Below, piece by piece: positions 1 through 5,220 of a stretch of DNA of 7,834 nucleotides; the first letter of the stretch is position 1; every line of letters starts with the position of its first letter. The position numbers and the translations under genes were made by a program. Source of the stretch: JALZAA01 sp036005605 (GTDB lineage Bacteria; Actinomycetota; Acidimicrobiia; IMCC26256; JACDBD01). The notes beneath the pieces were generated by a model that ran no database searches, was not told the DNA's origin, and saw only the letters and a list, made by a program, of their open reading frames with translations. The DNA lies in contig DASYQJ010000291.1 of the NCBI GenBank assembly GCA_036005605.1, positions 1 to 7,834 of the forward strand, written 5' to 3'.

Positions 1-1
1 C

Positions 2-544
2 CGTCAGATGCGCGTCGTCGGCCGGGCCGCGTTGCGGCTGCACCATCTGCCGCAGCCGACGATCGCCGCCGTCAACGGGGTCGCCGCGGGCGCGGGCCTG
101 AACCTCGCGCTGGGCTGCGACCTCATCGTCGCCTCCGAGCGCGCCCGTTTCTCGGAGATCTTCTCGAAGCGCGGTCTCAACGTCGACTTCGGCGGTTCCT
201 GGTTGCTGCCGCGTCTCGTCGGCCTCCACAAGGCCAAGGAGCTCGTGTTCTTCGCCGACATCATCGACGCCGCCGAGGCCGAGCGCATCGGCATCGTGAA
301 CCGGGTCGTGCCCGCCGACGACCTCGCGAAGATCTCGGGGGAGCTCGCGGTCCGGCTCGCCGCGCTGCCCCCGATCCAGCTGTCGATCTCGAAGCGGCTG
401 CTCAACCAGTCGTCCTCGGTCTCGATGGCTGACGCGCTCGAGTTCGAGGACACCGCGCAGGCGATGAACTTCGCGTCGAAGGACACCGCCGAGGCGATGG
501 TGGCATTCCTCCAGAAGCGCGAGCCGAAGTTCACGGGCGAGTAG
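2..544 (+). CDS. Enoyl-CoA hydratase/isomerase (crotonase) family protein, 5'-truncated, PaaG-like
   Basis: This is the C-terminal 180 residues of a crotonase-fold acyl-CoA enzyme; the reading frame is open from base 2, so the start lies before the window (the family is usually about 260 residues). Family marks are the oxyanion-hole segment AVNGVAAGAGLNLALGCDLI (bases 68-127), the FSKRG...GGSWLLPRLVG loop after it, and the C-terminal helix ending AFLQKREPKF. At the two catalytic glutamates of mitochondrial enoyl-CoA hydratase I align Asn (bases 101-103) and Phe (bases 158-160). Instead there is an Asp (bases 185-187) in GLNVDFGGSW, matching the catalytic Asp of PaaG-type 1,2-epoxyphenylacetyl-CoA isomerases. 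A double-bond isomerase or ring-oxepin type reaction therefore fits better than simple hydration, but the substrate cannot be told. It converges with dprA across 8 nt. Family is certain; subclass is inference from a by-eye alignment. Confidence 0.92.
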   Translation, partial: RQMRVVGRAALRLHHLPQPTIAAVNGVAAGAGLNLALGCDLIVASERARFSEIFSKRGLNVDFGGSWLLPRLVGLHKAKELVFFADIIDAAEAERIGIVNRVVPADDLAKISGELAVRLAALPPIQLSISKRLLNQSSSVSMADALEFEDTAQAMNFASKDTAEAMVAFLQKREPKFTGE

Positions 545-552
545 CGCAACCG

Positions 553-1683
553 TCATCGGGGCCACCACCAGCCCCGCCGGTGCTCGGCCCATCCCTGCCG
601 CTCGAGTGACCGCAACGCGACCGTGACCGCCTCCGGTGGTAGCCGGGTACGGCTCACGAGCTGGTCGACGGTGGCGGCCTCGCCCGCGCATGCCTCGAGG
701 ACGCGCACACCGTCCGGCTCGGGTGTGGCGCGCGGCGGCGGTGCGCCCCAACCGCGCCGGGAGCCCGGCGTCAAGCCGAGGGCGACGAGCACGTCGTCGG
801 GATCGAGGAGCGGCTGGGCGCCGTCGGCCAGCAACGCGTTGCACCCTTCGGCGGACGGGTTGCGCCGCGAGCCCGGCACGACGAGGACGGGCCGGCCGTA
901 CTCGAGCCCGTAGTCGGCGGTGATGCGCGCGCCGCCGCGCAGCGTCGCCTCCACGACCACGACGACATCGGCGAGCGCGGCGATGATGCGGTTGCGAACG
1001 GGGAAACGGAAGCGGTTGGCCTGGGCGCCGAAACCCGCCTCGCTCAGCAGCAACCCCGCGCGGCGCACGCGCTCGAACAGCACGACGTGCCGGCGGGGAT
1101 AGACGACGTCGAGACCGGTCGCGACGACGCCCACCACACCACCGTCCGCGTCGAGCGCCCCCAGGTGGGCGGCGCCGTCGATGCCGATGGCAAGGCCGCT
1201 GACGACCGTGACACCCCGGCGGGCGAGGAAGGCACCCAGCTCGCGCGCGTCGGCGAGCCCGTGCACCGATGCCGAACGGGTTCCCACGATCGCGACGCGC
1301 GGCCGGTGAAGCACATCCGGCGCCGCCCCCTCGACGAGAAGCACCGCGGGCCGGTCGGGCACCTCGTCGCCGATCGGGTACTCGGGGCTGCCGTCTCGCA
1401 CGACTCCGGTGCCCCGCCGGGCGAGCTCCGGCGCGAGGTCGAGCGCGCGTGCCGCGCGCGCCCAGCTGTGGGCGAGAGCGTCCCGCTGGTGGCTACGAAC
1501 CAGCCTCGCGTCGGGCGCGAGCGCGTCGCCGGCCTTGCCGTCGCGGACCGCGGCCAGCGCCGCAGCCGGATCGGGCCACCGGTCGAGCACGGCGCGCAGC
1601 CGGCGCGGGCCCATGTCGGGGAGGCAGACGAGCGTGGCCGCCGCCACCTCCGCGGGCGCCAGCCGCGGTCGGGTCGCCCTCAC
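553..1683 (-). CDS. dprA: DNA-processing protein DprA
   Basis: DprA (Smf) binds incoming single-stranded DNA in the cytoplasm and loads RecA during transformation; many non-competent bacteria keep it. The protein is 376 residues. Residues 1-90 resemble the N-terminal helical region. Residues about 128-303 are the Rossmann-like core with VAIVGTRSAS (130-139), SGLAIGIDGAAH (162-173), GLDVVYP (190-196), FPVRNRIIA (227-235) and VPGSRRNPSAEGCNALLADG (269-288). Residues about 322-376 fit the DprA winged-helix domain and end in a Trp-rich tail. The start is GTG at 1681-1683, whose GTGA overlaps the comM stop; this places RATRPRLAPAEV at the N terminus. The frame is open 75 codons further upstream, but that extension lies inside comM and is Arg-rich shadow sequence. 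The gene is the second in a comM-dprA operon, with translation probably coupled to comM. No key motif looks damaged. Confidence 0.95.
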   Translation of the reverse strand: MRATRPRLAPAEVAAATLVCLPDMGPRRLRAVLDRWPDPAAALAAVRDGKAGDALAPDARLVRSHQRDALAHSWARAARALDLAPELARRGTGVVRDGSPEYPIGDEVPDRPAVLLVEGAAPDVLHRPRVAIVGTRSASVHGLADARELGAFLARRGVTVVSGLAIGIDGAAHLGALDADGGVVGVVATGLDVVYPRRHVVLFERVRRAGLLLSEAGFGAQANRFRFPVRNRIIAALADVVVVVEATLRGGARITADYGLEYGRPVLVVPGSRRNPSAEGCNALLADGAQPLLDPDDVLVALGLTPGSRRGWGAPPPRATPEPDGVRVLEACAGEAATVDQLVSRTRLPPEAVTVALRSLERQGWAEHRRGWWWPR

Positions 1684-3185
1684 GGCACGTCCTCGCGGAG
1701 GGCGGCGGCGAGCGTGACGTGGCGTTCGCAGACCTCGGCGCTTCCCTCGAGATCGGCGAGCGTGCGGGCGACGCGTCGCACCCGCGCCGCACCGCGGCCC
1801 GTGAGCGCGTCGTGTCCGATCGCCCACCGCCACGCGTCGTCGGCGTCCTTGGACAGCGGGATCATCTGGGCCAATGCGCCCGCGGGTACCTGCGAGTTCC
1901 GGCGCCACGGCCGGCGGGCGTAGCGCGCCTGCTGGCGGGCGACGGCCTCGGCGACGCGGTCTCGCACGGTGGAGGACGGCTCACCGGGCGCGTCGCCCGG
2001 CTCGGGTGGGTGCACCTCGAGGCGCAGGTCGAACCGGTCGAGCAGCGGTGCCGACAAGCGGCGGCGGTACCGCGCGCGCTGCGTCTCCGTGCATTCGCAG
2101 CTGGGCCCACCCCGGCCGCACGGGCACGGGTTCGAGCACGCAACGAGAAGGAAGTCGGAAGGGAACACGACCGACATCGCCTGGCGCGAGATGCGCACCA
2201 CGTGCTCCTCGATCGGCTGTCGCAGCGCGTCGAGCGCGTGCGGTGGGAACTCGCCCAGCTCGTCGAGGAACAACACTCCGCGATGCGCCAGCGTCACCTC
2301 GCCGGGGCGGAGCCGGTTCGAGCCGCCGCCGACGAGCGCCGCGGTCGACGCGGTGTGATGCGGGGCGCGGAACGGACGCCGGCACGCCAGACCGTGCCGC
2401 GGAGCATGACCGGCGGCGGAGTGGATGCGCGTCACCTCGAGGGCCTCGTCGGCATCGAGGGACGACAAGATGGTCGGCAGCCGGCGGGCGAGCATCGTCT
2501 TTCCGGTGCCGGGCGGTCCCGTGAGCAGCACGTGATGCCCGCCCGCGGCAGCGACCTCCAGTGCGCGTCGCGCGCGCGGGAGCCCGCGCACGTCGGCGAG
2601 GTCGACGGGCTCGTCGTCGAGGTCGGGCGGATCGGACTCGCGGGCAGCGGACGGCGGCGGGTCCGGCCATTCGGCTTCGCCCTTCAGGCACGCGCGCAGC
2701 TCCGCGACCGAGCGCGCCGAGCGCACCTCCATCCCGTGCACGAGCGACGCCTCGGCGACGTCGGTCGCGGGCACGATCACCGAGCTCGTCCCGGCGGCGC
2801 GAAGCGCGTCGACGAGCGCGAGGACGCCGGGCACCGGACGGACCGACCCGTCGAGTCCCAGTTCGCCGAGCACGCCGACCTCGTCGAGCACGCCGTCCGC
2901 CAGCTGGCCCGTGGCGGCGATGAGACCGAGAGCGACGGCGAGCTCGAATCCCGCGCCGGTCTTGCGAACTCCACCCGGCGCGAGATTGACCGTGATCCGC
3001 TGCTGCGGGAACTCGAGCTGCGACGACAACAGTGCGGCGCGGACGCGCTCGCGCGACTCGCGGACCGCGGCATCCGGCAGCCCGACGACGTGATAGCTGG
3101 GCAGGCCCGTCGACACGTGGACCTCGACGGTCACGACGTGACCGTCGACGCCCGTGAGCGTGGCGCTGCGAACCGAGGCGAGCAC
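1680..3185 (-). CDS. comM: ComM/YifB family Mg-chelatase-like AAA+ ATPase
   Basis: This is a 501-residue AAA+ ATPase of the YifB/ComM family; in Vibrio cholerae ComM is a hexameric helicase that promotes branch migration during integration of transforming DNA. Residues 1-165 form the Lon-S16-like N-terminal domain, with GVDGHVVTVEVHV, GLPDAAVRESRERV and NLAPGGVRKTGAGFELAVAL. The ATPase core follows: Walker A GPPGTGKT (223-230), the PFRAPHHTAS motif (271-280), Walker B VLFLDE (304-309), a Cys cluster CPCG...CEC (354-365) that may bind metal, and LLDRFDL (381-387). The C-terminal Mg_chelatase_C region includes LTGRGAARVRRVARTLADLEG (461-481). The start is GTG at 3183-3185, chosen because GGGAGGT lies 5 nt upstream and the usual N-terminal sequence begins there; a TTG/GTG-type extension to 3251 is not supported. 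The stop overlaps the dprA start. It is divergent from xerC. YraN, a common neighbour, is absent here. Confidence 0.95.
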   Translation of the reverse strand: MLASVRSATLTGVDGHVVTVEVHVSTGLPSYHVVGLPDAAVRESRERVRAALLSSQLEFPQQRITVNLAPGGVRKTGAGFELAVALGLIAATGQLADGVLDEVGVLGELGLDGSVRPVPGVLALVDALRAAGTSSVIVPATDVAEASLVHGMEVRSARSVAELRACLKGEAEWPDPPPSAARESDPPDLDDEPVDLADVRGLPRARRALEVAAAGGHHVLLTGPPGTGKTMLARRLPTILSSLDADEALEVTRIHSAAGHAPRHGLACRRPFRAPHHTASTAALVGGGSNRLRPGEVTLAHRGVLFLDELGEFPPHALDALRQPIEEHVVRISRQAMSVVFPSDFLLVACSNPCPCGRGGPSCECTETQRARYRRRLSAPLLDRFDLRLEVHPPEPGDAPGEPSSTVRDRVAEAVARQQARYARRPWRRNSQVPAGALAQMIPLSKDADDAWRWAIGHDALTGRGAARVRRVARTLADLEGSAEVCERHVTLAAALREDVP

Positions 3186-3190
3186 GGCGG

Positions 3191-3197
3191 ACCTCCC
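3191..3197 (-). promoter_or_regulatory. Ribosome binding site of comM
   Basis: On the minus strand GGGAGGT lies 5 nt before the GTG at 3185-3183. It is the strongest Shine-Dalgarno match in this stretch and decides the comM start over the longer open frame reaching 3251. Confidence 0.75.
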
Positions 3198-3258
3198 GAA
3201 AAACGTGGTGGAGGAGGGCCGTGACCGCGGCGACCTCGACGGCACGAGCACGGTACCG

Positions 3259-3281
3259 CGGGCGTATGACGACTACGCCCG
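3259..3281. repeat. Perfect 8-bp inverted repeat, 7-nt spacer, in the comM/xerC divergent region
   Basis: CGGGCGTA (3259-3266) and TACGCCCG (3274-3281) are exact reverse complements around TGACGAC. The element lies between two divergent genes, 73 nt upstream of the comM start and 76 nt upstream of the xerC start. It could be an operator for a dimeric regulator or a hairpin in the comM leader. The sequence shows the symmetry; function is inference. Confidence 0.5.
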
Positions 3282-3313
3282 GTCGCGTTTGGCGCGGGCA
3301 GTGCCATGACGGT

Positions 3314-3322
3314 TGGTAACGT
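3314..3322 (+). promoter_or_regulatory. Candidate extended -10 promoter for xerC-whiG
   Basis: TGGTAACGT reads as an extended -10 (TG-n-TAnnnT). It would start transcription near 3329, leaving a leader of about 30 nt before the xerC GTG at 3358. No convincing -35 is seen at 17 nt spacing; TTGGCG at 3289-3294 is 22 nt away. An 8-bp palindrome GCGTACGC (3323-3330) directly follows and would sit at the start site. Confidence 0.3.
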
Positions 3323-3347
3323 GCGTACGCGGGTGGGGGAGAAGTCC

Positions 3348-3353
3348 GAGGTG
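3348..3353 (+). promoter_or_regulatory. Ribosome binding site of xerC
   Basis: GAGGTG lies 4 nt before the GTG at 3358-3360 and supports that start over an in-frame TTG at 3313, which would add 15 residues unlike the family N terminus. Confidence 0.55.
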
Positions 3354-3357
3354 TGGT

Positions 3358-4257
3358 GTGAGCTGGGCGGTCGACGCGTTCGTCGCTTCCCTGGCAGGGG
3401 CGAGCGGCCACACGGCTGAGGCGTACGAGCGCGATGTGCGGCAGTTCGTCGCCTGGGCCGAGCGCGGCGGCTGCCCTTCGCCGGAGCAGCTCGACCACAC
3501 CACCCTGCGCCGGTACCTCGCGTTCCTCACGACCCGTCAGTTCGCCCGCCGGTCGATGGCCCGCAAGGCGGCGTCGCTGCGGGCGTATCTCCGGTACCTC
3601 CATCGCCAGGGAATCATCCCGACCGATCCGGGCCGGTCCCTGCGGGCGCCGAAGGGCGAGGCGCGCCTGCCTCGGGTGCCCCGCCAGGCCGAGGCCGTGG
3701 CCCTGCTCGACGCCGCCTCCGCCGCCGAGCTCGACGATGACCTCGCGGGCGCGGCGAAGGCATGGCGGGACCTCGCCGTGCTCGAGGTGCTCTACGGCGC
3801 GGGGTTGCGGGTGAGCGAGTGCTGCGGGCTCACGCTCGAGTCGGTCGACACGAAACGCGGGTTCCTCACCGTGCTGGGCAAGGGGTCGAAGGAGCGCCGC
3901 CTACCGCTGGGCGAGCCTGCGAAGGCGGCCTTGCGCGGGTACCTCGCGCACGGGCGACCCGAGCTCGTGACCGAGCGGACGCCGCGCGACGCGGTGTTCC
4001 TCAACGCCCTCGGCCGGCGTCTCACCACACGCGACGCGCGGAGGATCGTTGCACGCCATCCGCTGCCCGACGGGCAGGCACTCCATCCACACGCACTCCG
4101 TCACGCGTTCGCGACCCACTTGCTCGAACGGGGCGCCGACTTGCGCGCCGTCCAGGAGCTGCTCGGCCACACGGACCTCGCCACCACGCAGATCTACACG
4201 CACCTGACGCGCGAGCGCCTGCGCGCGGTCTACGACGCCACGCATCCACGTGCCTGA
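3358..4257 (+). CDS. xerC: Tyrosine recombinase XerC
   Basis: This 299-residue tyrosine recombinase has the usual XerC/XerD length; with a partner it resolves chromosome dimers at dif. The N-terminal SAM-like core-binding domain covers residues about 1-105 (HTAEAYERDVRQFVAWA, ARKAASLRAYLRYLHRQG). The catalytic domain carries the complete set: R151 in GAGLRVSE, K175 in GKGSKER, H245 and R248 in HPHALRHAFATHLL, H271 in LLGHTDLATTQ, and nucleophile Y280 in IYTHL. The ending LRAVYDATHPRA matches actinobacterial XerC better than XerD. Start GTG 3358 is supported by GAGGTG upstream. The last 8 nt overlap whiG, so the two are probably co-transcribed. There is nothing to suggest a mobile integrase: no att-like repeats and a core-gene context. 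No dif-like site was seen in the window. Confidence 0.94.
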   Translation: MSWAVDAFVASLAGASGHTAEAYERDVRQFVAWAERGGCPSPEQLDHTTLRRYLAFLTTRQFARRSMARKAASLRAYLRYLHRQGIIPTDPGRSLRAPKGEARLPRVPRQAEAVALLDAASAAELDDDLAGAAKAWRDLAVLEVLYGAGLRVSECCGLTLESVDTKRGFLTVLGKGSKERRLPLGEPAKAALRGYLAHGRPELVTERTPRDAVFLNALGRRLTTRDARRIVARHPLPDGQALHPHALRHAFATHLLERGADLRAVQELLGHTDLATTQIYTHLTRERLRAVYDATHPRA

Positions 4258-5038
4258 GGACCACACCGACGACCCGGTCGCCGCGCTGTGGGGCGAGTAC
4301 AAGCAACGCCACACGTCCGACGCGCGCGAGCGGTTGATCCTCCACTACGCGCCGCTCGTCAAGTTCGTGGCAGGTCGGGTCGCGTCCGGTTTGCCGCAGA
4401 GTGTCGAGCAGGCCGATCTCGTGAGCTACGGGATCTTCGGGCTCATCGACGCGATCGAAAAGTTCGACCCGTCACGGGGGTTCAAGTTCGAGACCTACGC
4501 GATCGCCCGCGTCAAGGGCGCGATCATCGACGAGCTCCGGTCCTTCGACTGGGTGCCACGTTCGGTGCGTGCGAAGGCGCGCGCCATCGAGCGGGCGTAC
4601 ACGAAGCTCGAGAACGAGTTGCGGCGCACGCCCGACGACAACGAGCTCGCCCGTGAGCTCGGTATGAGCGATCGGGAGCTCACGAAAGCGTTGTCACAGA
4701 TCTCGTTCGTCGGCCTCGTCGCTCTCGACGAGATCCTGGCCGCCGGGGGAGAGCGACCGGGCCAGGCGATGGCGGGCGATCCGGCCGCCGATCGTCTGCA
4801 CGACCCGGTCGAGGCGTTCGAGGTCGACGAGATGAAGGTGCTCCTCGCCGATGCGGTCAACCGCGTTCCCGAGCGAGAGCGGCTCGTGCTCAACCTCTAC
4901 TACTACGAGGGGCTGACGCTCTCGGAGATCGGCGACGTCCTCGGCGTGACCGAGAGCCGCGCCTGCCAGATCCACACGAAGGCCATCCTCCAGCTCCGCG
5001 CCCGGCTCGGTGAGCCCGAGCAAGGCCGGGTGCGGTGA
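4250..5038 (+). CDS. whiG: RNA polymerase sigma factor WhiG (FliA/SigD family)
   Basis: This 262-residue sigma-28-type factor directs RNA polymerase to a special promoter class: sporulation genes in Streptomyces (WhiG), motility genes elsewhere (FliA). Residues 26-97 form region 2 (LILHYAPLVKFVAGRVASGL, VEQADLVSYGIFGLIDAIEKFD, FKFETYAIARVKGAIIDELR). Residues about 100-185 form region 3 (DWVPRSVRAKARAIERAY, RRTPDDNELARELG). Residues about 203-252 form region 4 with the helix-turn-helix LTLSEIGDVLGVTESRACQI (222-241). The segments around VPRSVR and YYYEGLTL-EIG-VLGVTESR are very close to WhiG as I know it. The start is GTG 4250, the only in-frame start compatible with full region 2; no good Shine-Dalgarno precedes it, so translation is probably coupled to xerC across the 8-nt overlap. 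Streptomyces WhiG is held by the c-di-GMP-loaded anti-sigma RsiG; no such gene is in this window. Confidence 0.93.
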   Translation: MPEDHTDDPVAALWGEYKQRHTSDARERLILHYAPLVKFVAGRVASGLPQSVEQADLVSYGIFGLIDAIEKFDPSRGFKFETYAIARVKGAIIDELRSFDWVPRSVRAKARAIERAYTKLENELRRTPDDNELARELGMSDRELTKALSQISFVGLVALDEILAAGGERPGQAMAGDPAADRLHDPVEAFEVDEMKVLLADAVNRVPERERLVLNLYYYEGLTLSEIGDVLGVTESRACQIHTKAILQLRARLGEPEQGRVR

Positions 5039-5049
5039 GGCCCTGCTCG
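5017..5049 (+). terminator. Candidate hairpin terminator spanning the whiG stop codon
   Basis: CGAGCAAGGCC (5017-5027) pairs with GGCCCTGCTCG (5039-5049): ten of eleven positions are Watson-Crick, with one A-C mismatch. The 11-nt loop holds the whiG TGA (5036-5038). No T-run follows, which is common for hairpins in GC-rich actinobacteria, so it could be a U-less terminator or an RNA-stabilising 3' stem. Confidence 0.4.
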
Positions 5050-5080
5050 TCGCCGGCGCAGGCTCCGACTCTAGGACGGT

Positions 5081-5110
5081 CGGCAAAGCTGCCGTTGCCG
5101 CTGGTCTTTT
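5081..5110 (+). terminator. Second candidate hairpin with T-rich tail, whiG to M23 gap
   Basis: CGGCA (5081-5085) pairs with TGCCG (5090-5094); alternatively CGGCAA (5081-5086) pairs with TTGCCG (5095-5100). A T-rich stretch TCTTTT (5105-5110), rare in this GC-rich window, follows shortly. It could be a weak intrinsic terminator after whiG. The same T-rich stretch overlaps the proposed -35 of the next gene, so the two readings compete. Confidence 0.28.
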
Positions 5111-5135
5111 CATTGTCGTAGCCGGCCGGTACGAT
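5107..5135 (+). promoter_or_regulatory. Candidate housekeeping sigma promoter for the M23-hydrolase gene
   Basis: TTTTCA (5107-5112; 4 of 6 to the -35 consensus), a 17-nt spacer, and TACGAT (5130-5135; TAnnnT -10) form a plausible sigma-70-type promoter. Transcription would start near 5142, giving a leader of about 80 nt before the ATG at 5221. No WhiG-type motif (TAAA, 15 nt, GCCGATAA) was found in this gap. Confidence 0.4.
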
Positions 5136-5210
5136 CCGACGCGTCACGTCGAGCTTCGCTCCGAGACACCTTCCCCGGCGCTTCCCCGTGCCGTGTCGTG
5201 CTCGACCCAC

Positions 5211-5215
5211 GGGAG
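5211..5215 (+). promoter_or_regulatory. Ribosome binding site of the M23-hydrolase gene
   Basis: GGGAG lies 5 nt before the ATG at 5221-5223. It favours this start over an upstream in-frame alternative at 5188, whose extra residues would precede and spoil the signal peptide. Confidence 0.6.
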
Positions 5216-5220
5216 CGCCC

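Noticed and set aside
559..590. GGGCC/GGCCC stem at the dprA 3' end as a bidirectional terminator
   Set aside because: Only 5 bp, with imperfect inner pairing and no T-run on either strand; it is likely to occur by chance at this GC content.
1684..1908. Longer dprA start giving 75 extra residues
   Set aside because: The extension lies wholly inside comM and is Arg-rich; GTG at 1681-1683 in a GTGA overlap gives the normal N terminus.
1269..3224. 651-codon open frame on the plus strand opposite dprA and comM
   Set aside because: Arg/Ala/Pro-rich translation with no recognisable motif, lying antisense to two clear genes; typical of a GC-rich shadow frame.
3313..3357. TTG start for xerC at 3313
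   Set aside because: The extra 15 residues do not resemble XerC, and GAGGTG sits just before the GTG at 3358.
3186..3357. dif or LexA site near xerC and comM
   Set aside because: No XerC/XerD-type dif sequence and no actinobacterial SOS box (TCGAAC-N4-GTTCGA) is present.
1981..3603. 540-codon minus-strand frame overlapping comM and the xerC start
   Set aside because: It crosses two real genes in another frame, its N-terminal part is antisense to xerC, and its product is Arg-rich low complexity.
5039..5220. WhiG-dependent promoter for the envelope genes (autoregulated module)
   Set aside because: No TAAA-N15-GCCGATAA-like sequence was found; the best promoter match is housekeeping-type.
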